From positions 124,001 to 188,000 of the forward strand of contig CBDCYP010000002.1 in the NCBI GenBank assembly GCA_965224235.1: a DNA stretch of 64,000 nucleotides, read 5' to 3'. This document shows positions 16,961-26,564 of the stretch, one piece after another. Both the position numbers and the translations under genes were made by a program. Within the stretch, counting starts at the first letter, position 1, and the number at the start of each line of letters is the position of its first letter. The notes beneath the pieces are model-generated. The model had not been told where the DNA came from. It did not search any database and saw only the letters and a program-made list of their open reading frames with translations. The stretch comes from G958295935 sp965224235 (GTDB lineage: Bacteria; Chloroflexota; Dehalococcoidia; Lucifugimonadales; Lucifugimonadaceae).

Positions 16961-18088
16961 ATGGATTTTGGTCTGACTGAAATACAGGTATTGATCGCAT
17001 CAAGCGCGCGGGAATTCCTGGCTGATCGCGAGTCTTTCGGTCTTGCACGCAACGCTATTTCGGGGGATGCCGGCTACGACGAATCGTACTGGAACGAGGT
17101 CGTACAACTCGGCTGGACCGGCTTGCTGATACCGGAAAAATATGGCGGCGCCGGCCTTGCTCTCCCCGAACTTGGAGTGTTGATGCAGGAGTACGGCGCG
17201 GCGCTGGCGCCCGGTCCGCTTTTCGAGACTGCGCTCCTGGGCGCATCGGTAATCGAACGTTTCGGGAACGACGGTCAGAAACATGAGATGTTGTCGGCCA
17301 TTGCCCGAGGCCGCGCAGTGGTGACGCCCGCCATCCACGAGGAGACGCCGGCCTGGGCGTCGGACAGGGTGAACACCACCGTCCGTGTGGAGGATGGCCA
17401 ATGGGTCTTGCGCGGCGAAAAGAGGTTTGTGCCGTACGCCGATAGCGCCGATATTTTTCTCGTGAGCGCGAATACAGGGGCCGGTGAAGATGACTGCACG
17501 CTGTTCGTGGTGCGCCGAGAGGATATCGGCGATTCGGAAATAGTTCCGTTGAAAACCGCGTCCGGTTCGTCCATAAGCCATATGAAACTGAGGGAAGTCA
17601 GGTTGCCGGAGGACGCTGTGCTCGGCGGCGTGGGCAATGGCCGCAAGGCCGTCGATTACCTCCTGAGCCTGGGCGCGGCCGGCCGAAGTTTGCAGATGGC
17701 GGGCGCGGCGCGTCAGGTGGTCGATATGACAGTTGCCTACGTCTCGCAACGGCGGCAATTCGGTAGGCCGGTCGGAGCGTTTCAGGCGGTTCAGCACCAC
17801 TGCGCGAATATGGCGGTCGCGGCGCGCGGTATCCTTCTGCTCGCAAGACAGGGGGCGTGGGCGTTGTCGAACGGCCCGCCGGGAGACACAGCCGCACTGA
17901 AAGCGAAGCTGTACGCTAACCGCGAGCTCGATGGGATCTGCGCGTTGGCCCATCAGTGTCACGGGGCTATGGGCTTTACGTGGGAGCATGACCTGCATCT
18001 GTTCACGCGTCATGCCATAGGGTGGCGGTCGGAATACGGCGACACCCGTCAACTCACAAAGTTGCTGTCGCCCGCGGCCGGCCGATGA
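16961..18088 (+). CDS. Acyl-CoA dehydrogenase (short FadE-partner type)
   Basis: The protein has 375 residues and opens MDFGLTEIQVLIASSAREFL. An N-terminal helical domain (GWTGLLIPEKYGGAGLALPE) is followed by a divergent mid domain (LRGEKRFVPYADSADIFLV) and a C-terminal domain with YVSQRRQFGRPVGAFQAVQH and QCHGAMGFTWEHDLHLFTRHA. The last motif is typical of ACADs that pair with a second FadE subunit in steroid-side-chain or xenobiotic acyl-CoA oxidation. Its partner would be the ACAD at 15038, 745 bp upstream. The gene is co-directional with the HIT gene 37 bp downstream. The substrate is unknown. Confidence 0.88.
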   Translation: MDFGLTEIQVLIASSAREFLADRESFGLARNAISGDAGYDESYWNEVVQLGWTGLLIPEKYGGAGLALPELGVLMQEYGAALAPGPLFETALLGASVIERFGNDGQKHEMLSAIARGRAVVTPAIHEETPAWASDRVNTTVRVEDGQWVLRGEKRFVPYADSADIFLVSANTGAGEDDCTLFVVRREDIGDSEIVPLKTASGSSISHMKLREVRLPEDAVLGGVGNGRKAVDYLLSLGAAGRSLQMAGAARQVVDMTVAYVSQRRQFGRPVGAFQAVQHHCANMAVAARGILLLARQGAWALSNGPPGDTAALKAKLYANRELDGICALAHQCHGAMGFTWEHDLHLFTRHAIGWRSEYGDTRQLTKLLSPAAGR

Positions 18089-18125
18089 GCCCTCGGCCGG
18101 GTTGGCTGATAAGCTCAGAACCACT

Positions 18126-18470
18126 ATGAGTGCGGACTGTATCTTCTGCCGGATTTTGGCTCGCGACCTGCCAAGCGCCGAGGTTTACGGCGACGACGTC
18201 GCCTACGCGTTTGCGGATATCAGCCCGGTTACCCGTACTCACGTACTGGTGATACCGCGGGAACATATAACGGCTGTCGAAGAGACCACGGCGGAACATG
18301 AACCGCTAATAGGTCATCTGCTCAGGGTAGGGGCGATTGTAGCCCGCCAATGCGGGATCGCAGACGGCGGCTACCGGCTGGTCGTCAATCAGGGGGCCAA
18401 CGCCGGGCAGATGGTCGACCACCTTCACGTTCATGTCCTGGGCGGCGGCGTCATGGGGAAGATGGCATGA
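18126..18470 (+). CDS. HIT family (Hint-like) nucleotide-binding protein
   Basis: The protein has 114 residues. The histidine triad is HLHVHV (His99, His101, His103), preceded by the NQGANAGQMVDHLH segment of Hint/PKCI-type members. The N-terminal CIFCRI pair is the usual Cys-x-x-Cys of bacterial Hint. It would hydrolyse purine nucleoside phosphoramidates or adenylated amino acids in the cytoplasm. The ATG at 18126 gives the canonical start just before CIFC; the frame upstream overlaps the acyl-CoA dehydrogenase end region and looks unrelated. Confidence 0.92.
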   Translation: MSADCIFCRILARDLPSAEVYGDDVAYAFADISPVTRTHVLVIPREHITAVEETTAEHEPLIGHLLRVGAIVARQCGIADGGYRLVVNQGANAGQMVDHLHVHVLGGGVMGKMA

Positions 18471-18555
18471 GCGCGGCAAAGGAGCGATTCAAGGTGATGT
18501 TTCCCTGATTGCGTTGACCGAGTGATTCCGGCTTTCATAAACCGGTCGGCGAATA

Positions 18556-19836
18556 GTGTCGTTGGTCCGCCTTAAGGCATTGATCCCGGTCCTGTCCGGC
18601 ACCAGCTTTGAGGCGTTCAGGCACCGCGAGTACCGCTACTTCTGGCTGGCCGCCGCGTTCTCCAACATAGGCATGTGGACGCTCGTCTACGGCCGGCTGT
18701 GGTTGATGCGCACGCTCACCGACTCAGAGTGGCTGCTCGGCCTGGTGGCGACGGCAAGTCTTGGGCCGGTGCTGTTTCTGTCCATGTGGGGCGGTGTGCT
18801 TGCCGACAGGGTCAATCGTCTCTACCTCGTGCGGTTCACCAGGCTCATGTTTGCGGCTGTAACCCTGCTGACGGCGGTACTGATTGCGACCGACGTGGTC
18901 AGGCCGTGGCACGTCATCGCCATATCGGCCGGCACGGGGGTGTTGATGTCTTTCGACATACCGTCGAGGTCGGCGATGGTGGCGACGATCGTACCTCGCA
19001 GGCACCTTGCGGGCGCGATAGCCATGTATTCGATAGTGTTCGGCGCCGCTTCGATCATAGGGCCTGCCCTGTTTGCGCCCCTGGTTCTCCTATGGGGCCT
19101 GGAAGGGCTGTTTTTCATCGTCGCCGCTTCGTATCTGTTGACGGTGCTGACGCTAATGCTCATGAACCCCGAGGGCCACAAAGTGGTAAGCGACGGGTCG
19201 GGTATGTTGTCAGGGCTCATAGACGGACTGACGTACGTAAGACGCAGCCCGGTGATCCTTGGGATACTCGGGCTGGGTGTGTTTACCGGTGTTTTCGGCG
19301 GCTCGTTCGAGACACTGATGCCGGTATTTGCTGACGAAGTGTTCTCCGGCGCTGAGAGAACTTACGGGAATCTGCTGCTTGCAGGGGGCATCGGCGGGCT
19401 GACGGGAACCATCATTATTGCGCTGATCGGAAAACGCGTACGTCCGGCCATGTTCCTCGTGGCGGCTGGCATCAGCTACGGATTCGGCCTGGTATTGTTT
19501 GCCAGGTTCGACGTTCTGGCGATAGCGGTGCTGATACTTGGCGTCGTGGGGTCGCTCAGGGTGGTTTTCGGAATCATGAACACGACGTTGATCCAGACGC
19601 TCGTGGAGGAGCAGTATCGCGGCAGGGTGATGAGTCTCCACCAGTTCACTTGGGGCGCTACAGCGTTGGGAGGCCTGCTGATGGGTGGTCTTGCACAGAA
19701 CTTCGGCGCGCCGTTCGCCCTGACCGTAGGCGGATTCGCCACCGCGATCGCCACGGCCACAGTTGGCGCAACGGTGCTCAGGCGAACGTTGGGCAAGCGT
19801 GCGCCCGAGGCGTCACCCGCCGCCGCTGTAGACTGA
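18556..19836 (+). CDS. MFS transporter (MFS_3/EntS-like exporter)
   Basis: The protein has 426 residues and about 12 hydrophobic segments. It opens with FRHREYRYFWLAAAFSNIGMW, typical of the MFS_3 exporter group (EntS, tetracycline- and macrolide-efflux relatives). The loop 2-3 motif appears as GGVLADRVNRLYLVRFTR. The second half has a matching TLVEEQYRGRVMSLHQF loop. Substrate cannot be inferred. The frame opens at a GTG at 18556, about 85 bp after the HIT stop. The C-terminus ends at 19836, followed by 223 bp without a gene before the molybdenum hydroxylase operon. Confidence 0.87.
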   Translation: MSLVRLKALIPVLSGTSFEAFRHREYRYFWLAAAFSNIGMWTLVYGRLWLMRTLTDSEWLLGLVATASLGPVLFLSMWGGVLADRVNRLYLVRFTRLMFAAVTLLTAVLIATDVVRPWHVIAISAGTGVLMSFDIPSRSAMVATIVPRRHLAGAIAMYSIVFGAASIIGPALFAPLVLLWGLEGLFFIVAASYLLTVLTLMLMNPEGHKVVSDGSGMLSGLIDGLTYVRRSPVILGILGLGVFTGVFGGSFETLMPVFADEVFSGAERTYGNLLLAGGIGGLTGTIIIALIGKRVRPAMFLVAAGISYGFGLVLFARFDVLAIAVLILGVVGSLRVVFGIMNTTLIQTLVEEQYRGRVMSLHQFTWGATALGGLLMGGLAQNFGAPFALTVGGFATAIATATVGATVLRRTLGKRAPEASPAAAVD

Positions 19837-20059
19837 ACAATGGCCGATGTTACTGACGAATCGCTGGCGTCGGATGTTGCGCTGGCGTTCTGCCGGATGT
19901 CGTCAGTAGCGCAATTGTTTATTGCAGCGATCCGAACCGTTCGGCATAATTACCGCACCCTTAGCAAATTATTGCAACCGTAGATTATCGCGCCAGCGGT
20001 TTGCCGGAGACGTGTGGAAGGCCACGCGGGCAGTCGCAGCGCGTCGAAAGGAGAGGATT

Positions 20060-20953
20060 TTGCATCCTTTCACGTATGTCGCTCCGTCGAGCATCGACGA
20101 GGCGGTTAGTGTTCTGGGCCAGCACGGAGACAAGGCCCGCCCGCTTGCCGGAGGCACCGACGTTTTGGTGCAGATCCGGGGTGGCAGGTATCAACTGGAC
20201 GCCATTGTGGATGTCAAGAACATTCCGGAGCTCATGCAGATCAAGCACGACTCCAACGGTCTTGAGTTCGGCGCTGGTGTAGCTTGCTGCGAGTTGTACG
20301 AGGATTCGGGGATCGCTGCTGAGTATCCCGGGATCGTCGATGCAGCGTCACTGATCGGTGGGATCCAGATTCAGTCCAGGGCCGGCCTCGGCGGCAACCT
20401 GTGCAATGCCGCGCCGAGCGCTGACGGCGTTGGACCGCTAATAGTCCACGGCGCGACGGCGAATGTCACCGGATCGAACGGCGACCGCGTGGTCGCAGTC
20501 GAGGACTTCTGCACCGGACCGGGCACAACTGTTCTGATGTCGGGCGAATTTCTTGTGAGTATCAGCGTCCCGAAGCCGGCAAACGGATTCGGCGCCGCGT
20601 ACGAACGGTTCATTCCGCGCAACGAGATGGACATCGCCGTTGCAGGCGTGGCGTCAGGCGTTCAACTCGATTCGACCGGTGAGGTTTTTGAGTCGAGCCG
20701 TATCGCGCTGGTGTCGGTCGGACCGACGCCGATACTGTGCGGCTACGAACCGGCATCGCAGAAGTACACGGATCCGTTGGCTGGCATGCCGGTAAACGAA
20801 GTGTCCATCAATCAGGCCGGGAAGCTGGCTCGCGCGAGCGCCAGCCCCATCAATGACATGAGGGGCACAATCGAGCAACGAAGGCACCTCGTAGACGTGC
20901 TGACCCGCCGGACGCTGAACAAGGCGGTCGAGCGAGCCAGGGCGACGCTTTAG
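20060..20953 (+). CDS. Molybdenum hydroxylase FAD-binding (medium) subunit
   Basis: The product has 297 residues and belongs to the CoxM/XdhB family. The FAD loop is ARPLAGGTDVLVQIRGG, and the second FAD motif is AGLGGNLCNAAPSADGVGPL. The CO-dehydrogenase-type C-terminal domain follows. It moves electrons from the 2Fe-2S subunit to the final acceptor. The start is a TTG at 20060, chosen because AAGGAGAGG stands 5-8 bases upstream and the protein then begins HPFTYVAPSSIDEAV, as the family does. It heads an operon with the Fe-S subunit 38 bp downstream and two large subunits. Confidence 0.9.
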   Translation: MHPFTYVAPSSIDEAVSVLGQHGDKARPLAGGTDVLVQIRGGRYQLDAIVDVKNIPELMQIKHDSNGLEFGAGVACCELYEDSGIAAEYPGIVDAASLIGGIQIQSRAGLGGNLCNAAPSADGVGPLIVHGATANVTGSNGDRVVAVEDFCTGPGTTVLMSGEFLVSISVPKPANGFGAAYERFIPRNEMDIAVAGVASGVQLDSTGEVFESSRIALVSVGPTPILCGYEPASQKYTDPLAGMPVNEVSINQAGKLARASASPINDMRGTIEQRRHLVDVLTRRTLNKAVERARATL

Positions 20954-20991
20954 CCGGCCCTTAATCGGGGAAAGAACACAAGGAATCAAAT

Positions 20992-21471
20992 ATGACGACC
21001 AAGCAAGTGCGAAGTGTGCACGTTCAAACCACTATCAACGGCCAGGACATGGAGTTCCTGGTTCCCCCCTACATGAGCCTGCTCGACACGCTCAGGGAGG
21101 TGGTGGGTTTAACCGGAACTAAAGAAGGCTGCAACGACGGGAACTGCGGCGCGTGCACAGTCAACATGGACGGCCGAATTGTCGACTCCTGCCTCGTTCT
21201 CGGCGCCGAAGTGGACGGCAAGTCGGTCGACACGATCGAAGGCATGGCGACGCCTGACGGCCTGCATCCGCTGCAACAAGCGTTCCTGGAAGAGGCTGCC
21301 CTTCAATGCGGGATTTGCACTCCGGGTTTCCTCGTAGCGGCCAAGGGTCTGCTCGACAACGAGCCGGAGCCGAGCGAAGAGCGCATACGTCACTGGCTGG
21401 CCGGGAATCTGTGCAGGTGCACCGGTTACGACAAGATAGTTCGCGCAGTAGAGAAGGCGTCCCAGGCTTGA
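20992..21471 (+). CDS. Molybdenum hydroxylase 2Fe-2S (small) subunit
   Basis: The product has 159 residues. The plant-ferredoxin-type cluster uses Cys47, Cys52, Cys55 (GCNDGNCGACTV) and Cys67. The helical domain cluster uses Cys106 and Cys109 (CGICTPGF) and Cys141/Cys143 (CRCTGYDKIV). It relays electrons between the molybdenum site and FAD. An AAGAACACAAGGAATC leader precedes the ATG. The family resembles CoxS and 4-hydroxybenzoyl-CoA reductase gamma. It is followed 54 bp later by the first large subunit. Confidence 0.93.
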   Translation: MTTKQVRSVHVQTTINGQDMEFLVPPYMSLLDTLREVVGLTGTKEGCNDGNCGACTVNMDGRIVDSCLVLGAEVDGKSVDTIEGMATPDGLHPLQQAFLEEAALQCGICTPGFLVAAKGLLDNEPEPSEERIRHWLAGNLCRCTGYDKIVRAVEKASQA

Positions 21472-21525
21472 TCGACAGGCCCGGACATCGACGTCCGGAA
21501 AACAGTATGACCAGAGGAGTAGCCG

Positions 21526-23811
21526 ATGGTTGCCACATTTGAACCCAGGCAGGAATATCGGGTCATTGGAACCCGTCCGATTCGCCACGACGGCTATGAC
21601 AAGGTCACGGGCAGGGCCATCTACGGCGCCGACGTCAAGATGCCGGGGCTTATCTGGGGCGACGTGCTGAGGAGCCCTCACGCGCACGCCGAGCTAAAGA
21701 GTATCGACACGTCTGAAGCTGAGGCCATGCCCGGCGTGCTTGCCGTGGCCACCAATGCCGACCTTCCGCAGATCGAGGGTGGCGTGGTTGACCTGGGTGA
21801 GGGCTCCGTCAACTTCAAATGGGCGAGCGACAACATTCTCGCAAGCGACAAGGCGCTCTATGCCGGCCACGTCGTGGCAGGAGTCGCAGCCTTGGACCGC
21901 AACACGGCGGCGGAAGCGATCAAGCGCATCAAGGTCGAGTACGAAGTCCTGCCGTCGGCGACTAACGTCGATGCCGCGCTGGCTGAAGATGCACCCGTAC
22001 TTCTTGCCGACCTGGAAGGCAACGACCTGGGCGAGAAGATCACCGACACCAACATGGCGGCCCACAACCGGCATGAATTCGGCGATCCGGAAAAGGGCTT
22101 TGAAGAGTCGACCCTCGTGGTCGAACAGGAATTCAAACTGCAGATGGTGCATCAGGGTTACATCGAACCCCACAACGCAACGGCGTTCTGGGACGAAGAT
22201 GACCGCATCCGCATCTGGACCAGCACGCAGGGCGCCTTCCCCGTGCGCACGCAGACCGCGGGTCTGCTCAACCTCGATCAGTCCCGCGTGAAAGTTACGC
22301 CGCTCGAAATCGGCGGCGGCTTCGGCGGCAAGATTCCCGTCTACCTGGAGCCGATAGCCGCCATCCTTTCCCGCAAGTCCGGACGGCCAGTCAAGATGAT
22401 CATGGAGCGCAAAAACGTGTTCGAGGGCTCCGGCCCGGCCCCCGGCGGCAAAGTGCGGGTCAAGCTGGGAGTCGACGACTCCGGCAAGATCATCGCCGGC
22501 ACGACGGACATCTACTTCGAGGCTGGCGCGTACCCGGGGTCTGCTGTCGGGGCGGCCGAGCAGTGCGTCTTCGCCTGCTACGACATTCCGAACACACGCA
22601 TCGATTCCTACGACGTTGTCGTCAACAAGCCCAAGTCCGCGGCCTATCGAGCGCCGGGCTCGCCGCAGGTGGCGCTTGCTATCGAGAGCGTGGTGGATGA
22701 GATTTGCGAGACCAAAGGCTGGGATAAGATCGAATTCCGGCTTGCCAACGCTGCCCGGGAAGGCACTCGGCGCGCAGATGGCCCGATATACCCGCGCATA
22801 GGCCTGATCGAAACCCTTGAAGCTGCGAAGAATTCTTCCCACTGGAACTCTCCGCTCGATACCGACCCCGGGAGCGGGCGAAAGCGCGGTCGCGGAATAG
22901 CGTCTGCGTACTGGTTCAACGTCGGGCTCAAATCTGCCGTTAACCTGAACGTCAATGAGGACGGCTCCGTTTCCCTTATCGAGGGCTCGACCGACATCGG
23001 CGGTACCAGGGCGTCTATCGCCATGCAGGCGGCCGAAGTGCTCGGGCTTGAAGCGCACGACATTCGCCCGGTAGTGGCCGACACCGAATCCATCGGCTAT
23101 ACCGACGTCACCGGTGGCAGCCGGGTGTGTTACGCAACCGGCTACGCAGCGTTCGTCGCCGCCAACAACCTGGCTGAGGAGATGAAAAAGCGCGCCGCCA
23201 TGATTTGGGGTATTGACGTGGCGGGCGTAACGTTTGAGAACGGCTACTTCAGTTCTGCGTCGGACCCTGAGTTGAAACTGCACTTCCGCGAGTTGGCGTC
23301 CAGACTTGGCGACACGGGCGGTCCGGTCACGTCGACCGGTTCCGTGGACCTCGAGGATGCTGGCGGCGGGTTCGGCGTTCACATTGCGGATCTGGACGTG
23401 GACCCGGAAACCGGCAAGACCGACGTGGTCCGATACACAGTGGTTCAGGATGCCGGCAAGGCCATACACCCCTCATACGTCGAAGGCCAGATGCAGGGCG
23501 GAGCGGTGCAGGGCATCGGTTGGGCCCTGAACGAGGAGTACTTCATGTCGGACGAGGGCGTTATGGCCAACTCCACGTTCCTTGACTACCGCATGCCGAC
23601 GTCCCTCGATTTGCCAAACATTGAAACGGTAATCGTTGAGGTTCCCAATCCGATACACCCGTTCGGGGTTCGCGGCGTGGGAGAGGTGCCGATAGCGCCT
23701 CCGCTGCCGACGGTGGCAAACGCCATACACGACGCCGTTGGAATACGCCTCTACGAGACCCCGATGAAACCGGGGAATATCGTCGAGGCGCTTGAACAAG
23801 ATCAGGGTTGA
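21526..23811 (+). CDS. Molybdenum hydroxylase large (molybdopterin-binding) subunit, copy A
   Basis: The product has 761 residues. It has the two-part large-subunit layout, with the Moco-binding GGGFGGK (263-269), an active-site loop AAYRAPGSP (about 372-380), a QGIGWALNEEY segment, and GVRGVGEVPIAPP carrying the likely catalytic Glu720. The loop is AYRAPG, not the AYRCSFR of form-I CO dehydrogenase, so this is an aldehyde oxidase, xanthine dehydrogenase or hydroxybenzoyl-CoA reductase relative that hydroxylates or reduces an organic substrate. A paralogue directly follows and only one FAD and one Fe-S subunit are present, so both large subunits may share them. An AGAGGAGTAGCCG ribosome site precedes the ATG. 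Confidence 0.92.
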   Translation: MVATFEPRQEYRVIGTRPIRHDGYDKVTGRAIYGADVKMPGLIWGDVLRSPHAHAELKSIDTSEAEAMPGVLAVATNADLPQIEGGVVDLGEGSVNFKWASDNILASDKALYAGHVVAGVAALDRNTAAEAIKRIKVEYEVLPSATNVDAALAEDAPVLLADLEGNDLGEKITDTNMAAHNRHEFGDPEKGFEESTLVVEQEFKLQMVHQGYIEPHNATAFWDEDDRIRIWTSTQGAFPVRTQTAGLLNLDQSRVKVTPLEIGGGFGGKIPVYLEPIAAILSRKSGRPVKMIMERKNVFEGSGPAPGGKVRVKLGVDDSGKIIAGTTDIYFEAGAYPGSAVGAAEQCVFACYDIPNTRIDSYDVVVNKPKSAAYRAPGSPQVALAIESVVDEICETKGWDKIEFRLANAAREGTRRADGPIYPRIGLIETLEAAKNSSHWNSPLDTDPGSGRKRGRGIASAYWFNVGLKSAVNLNVNEDGSVSLIEGSTDIGGTRASIAMQAAEVLGLEAHDIRPVVADTESIGYTDVTGGSRVCYATGYAAFVAANNLAEEMKKRAAMIWGIDVAGVTFENGYFSSASDPELKLHFRELASRLGDTGGPVTSTGSVDLEDAGGGFGVHIADLDVDPETGKTDVVRYTVVQDAGKAIHPSYVEGQMQGGAVQGIGWALNEEYFMSDEGVMANSTFLDYRMPTSLDLPNIETVIVEVPNPIHPFGVRGVGEVPIAPPLPTVANAIHDAVGIRLYETPMKPGNIVEALEQDQG

Positions 23812-23984
23812 TTCGTCGGAAGACCGTACCGCCTTTCAAGGAATCCAGGCAATCAGCAGACTGCCCGGTTTTCCTGTGTATAGACCGATTAACAAAGTGT
23901 GGATAGAGTTGACCTTTACAATTCAGGTCAACTCGCGAGACGCCTGCGAATTCAACCGGGCAAAGACGTATCAGGGGAAAACAG

Positions 23985-26273
23985 ATGGTCGCCACGTATG
24001 AACCAAGGCACGACCTCAAGGTCGTTGGAACACGCCCGATTCGCCATGACGGCTACGACAAGGTCACGGGTAGGGCCGTTTACGGCGGAGACGTCAAGGT
24101 TCCCGGACTCATCTGGGGTGAGGTGCTGAGAAGCCCGCACGCCCACGCCCGAATCCTGAGCATCGATACATCGGCCGCCGACGCGATGCCAGGCGTCCTG
24201 GCCACTATGACCCACGCAGATCTGCCGGTTGCAGAGGACAAGGAAATCGACACCGGCGAGGGCATGGTTAACGTTCGCCGCCACGCCGAGAACGTCATGG
24301 CCGACGACAAGGTTCTCTACAAGGGCCACGTGGTCGCCGCGGTTGCGGCAGTCGACCGCAACACGGCGCAGGAGGCGGCAAGTCGAATCAGGGTCGAGTA
24401 CGAGTTGCTCCCGGTCGTTAACAACGTCGACGAGGCGATGGCGCCGGACGCCCCGATCCTCATCCCGGAATTGCAGGGCAACCACCTGGGCGAGACGGTC
24501 TCTTCTACGAATGTTGCCACACACTTCCGGCACCAGATCGGCGACCCGGACCAGGGGCTTGCCGAGTCTGACCTGGTGGTAGATCGAACGTTCACCCTGC
24601 CCATGGTTCACCAAGGCTATATCGAACTGCACAACGCCACGGCGTTCTGGGACGAGGAAGACCGGATCACGATCTGGTCCAGCACCCAGGGCGCGTTCGG
24701 CGTCAGGTCGCAAACCGCCGGCATTTTGAAGGTCGACGAGTCTCGCATCAAGGTCAACCCTGTCGAGATCGGCGGCGGTTTCGGCGGCAAGACGGTTGTG
24801 TATCTGCCTCCGGTGGCCGCGGTGCTGTCCCGCAAGACGCACCGGCCGGTGAAGATGATCATGGACCGGCGCAGCGTGTTTGAAGGCTCGGGGCCGGCCC
24901 CTGGCGGCAAGATTAGGGTTCGGATGGGCGTGACCAACGAAGGCCAAATAAGGGCCGCTGACGCCGATATCCGTTTCGAGGCCGGCGCATTTCCCGGCTC
25001 GGCCGTCACCGCTGGCGCGATTTGCATTCTTGCCTGTTACAACATCCCGGACGTTCGCATCGACGGACGAGACGTAGTGCTCAACAAGCCCAAGTCGGCT
25101 GCATACAGGGCCCCGGGGTCACCGCAGGTTGCATTCGCTGCCGAGCAGGTAGTCGACGAGATTTGCGACAAGATGGGTTGGGACAAGATTCAGTTCCGCC
25201 TCGACAACGCGTCGCAGGAGGGGACTCGCAGGGCGGACGGTCCTGCGTTTGCACGCGTCGGGTTGGTGGAGACGCTGGAAGCCGCCCGTTCCAGCGATCA
25301 CTGGAACAGCCCGCTGGAGGGTTCCGGCGCCGACGGGAAGTTGCTCGGCCGGGGCATCGCGTCGGGGTATTGGATGAATGGGGGCGGCAAGTCCACGTGC
25401 GACCTGGCCGTTACCGACGACGGAATCGTATTCATGAATGAGGGTTCGGCCGACATCGGCGGCACCAGGGCATCGATAGCCATGCAAGCGGCCGAGGTGC
25501 TGGGCATCGGCGCACACGATGTGCGGCCGAGCATCCCCGACACGGACAGCATCGGATTTACCGGCGTAACCGGCGGCAGCCGCACTACCTACGCCACCGG
25601 ATACGCAGCGTACGAAGCGGCCATTGAACTGATCGGGAAGCTCAAGATTCGGGCTGCCATGGTCTGGGGCATCGACGTTGAAGATGTCGAGTTTTCGGAC
25701 GGTGAGTTCAGATCGATATCGGATCCGGAACTGCGTTTGGGTTTCAAGGATCTTGCCCAACGGTTGGGAGGAACCGGCGGACCGGTCACTTCCACCGCTT
25801 CTGTAGACCTTGCGCAGGCCGGCAACAGCTTTGCCGTGCACATCTGTGATCTGGAGGTCGATCCCCAGACAGGCAAGACCGACGTAGTTCGCTACACGGC
25901 GGTTCAGGACGTGGGCAAAGCGGTCCACCCGTCTTACGTGGAAGGGCAGTTGCAGGGAGGCGCGGTACAAGGCATAGGGTGGACGCTTAACGAGGAGTAC
26001 TTCATGACCGAGGACGGGGTGATGACCAATTCCTCGTTCCTGGACTACCGGATGCCTACGTCGCTCGACTTGCCGATGATCGACACGATCCTCGTGGAAG
26101 TGGCGAACCCACTGCACCCGTTCGGTGTTCGCGGCGTGGCAGAGGTGCCGCTGGCGCCGCCGCTCGGCGCGGTTTCCAATGCGGTTGCCGATGCCACCGG
26201 CACACGATTCGCCAACGCGCCGATCAACCCTGGCAAGATCGTGGACGCCATGGCCGGTGGAAACGGATCGTAG
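23985..26273 (+). CDS. Molybdenum hydroxylase large subunit, copy B
   Basis: The product has 762 residues and is a close paralogue of the gene upstream; both begin MVAT.EPR and share GTRPIRHDGYDKVTGRA, and they align almost without gaps. It keeps GGGFGGK, the AAYRAPGSP loop and the C-terminal catalytic region as GVRGVAEVPLAPP, where Gly-Val-Gly-Glu becomes Gly-Val-Ala-Glu. Differences are spread over the whole length, so the duplication is not recent. Divergence around the substrate funnel (GAFPVRTQTAGLLNL versus GAFGVRSQTAGILKV) suggests a related but distinct substrate. A 173-bp spacer separates it from copy A and may hold its own promoter. Confidence 0.92.
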   Translation: MVATYEPRHDLKVVGTRPIRHDGYDKVTGRAVYGGDVKVPGLIWGEVLRSPHAHARILSIDTSAADAMPGVLATMTHADLPVAEDKEIDTGEGMVNVRRHAENVMADDKVLYKGHVVAAVAAVDRNTAQEAASRIRVEYELLPVVNNVDEAMAPDAPILIPELQGNHLGETVSSTNVATHFRHQIGDPDQGLAESDLVVDRTFTLPMVHQGYIELHNATAFWDEEDRITIWSSTQGAFGVRSQTAGILKVDESRIKVNPVEIGGGFGGKTVVYLPPVAAVLSRKTHRPVKMIMDRRSVFEGSGPAPGGKIRVRMGVTNEGQIRAADADIRFEAGAFPGSAVTAGAICILACYNIPDVRIDGRDVVLNKPKSAAYRAPGSPQVAFAAEQVVDEICDKMGWDKIQFRLDNASQEGTRRADGPAFARVGLVETLEAARSSDHWNSPLEGSGADGKLLGRGIASGYWMNGGGKSTCDLAVTDDGIVFMNEGSADIGGTRASIAMQAAEVLGIGAHDVRPSIPDTDSIGFTGVTGGSRTTYATGYAAYEAAIELIGKLKIRAAMVWGIDVEDVEFSDGEFRSISDPELRLGFKDLAQRLGGTGGPVTSTASVDLAQAGNSFAVHICDLEVDPQTGKTDVVRYTAVQDVGKAVHPSYVEGQLQGGAVQGIGWTLNEEYFMTEDGVMTNSSFLDYRMPTSLDLPMIDTILVEVANPLHPFGVRGVAEVPLAPPLGAVSNAVADATGTRFANAPINPGKIVDAMAGGNGS

Positions 26274-26288
26274 AGCCGGAGAGGTTGC

Positions 26289-26564
26289 ATGGCCCGGGTT
26301 TTCATTCCGTTTAACCTACGCAAATATGCCGTGGACGTCGATCAAGTTGACGTCCACGGCTCGACCCTTGGGAAGCTCATCGACAACCTCGAAGAGCTCT
26401 TTCCCGGCATCAAGGAACAGCTTGTCGAGGACGGCAGGCTGAAGCCCGGCGTGTCGGCTGTCTGTGGCCACGCGGCCACGCGTCGCGGGCTCATGCAGCC
26501 GCTGGAAGAGGACACCGAGGTCCACTTCGTTCCTGCCATTTCCGGAGGCGCCGCCACGGCCTGA
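26289..26564 (+). CDS. MoaD/ThiS-like sulfur-carrier protein
   Basis: The protein has 91 residues of ubiquitin fold: a LRKYAVDVDQVDVHGSTLGKLIDNLEELFPG segment (read in pieces), a long internal loop typical of archaeal and Chloroflexi MoaD-like proteins, and a C-terminal PAISGGAATA. The sulfur-carrying Gly-Gly is followed by four more residues (AATA), so thiocarboxylation would need proteolytic trimming, or the protein has another role. It lies 15 bp after the second molybdenum hydroxylase large subunit, with AGCCGGAGAGG before its ATG. This fits supply of dithiolene sulfur for molybdopterin of these enzymes. Confidence 0.85.
   Translation: MARVFIPFNLRKYAVDVDQVDVHGSTLGKLIDNLEELFPGIKEQLVEDGRLKPGVSAVCGHAATRRGLMQPLEEDTEVHFVPAISGGAATA

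Noticed and set aside
19840..19983. 47-codon frame between the MFS gene and the molybdenum hydroxylase operon
   Set aside because: There is no ribosome site, no recognisable motif, and no composition signal.
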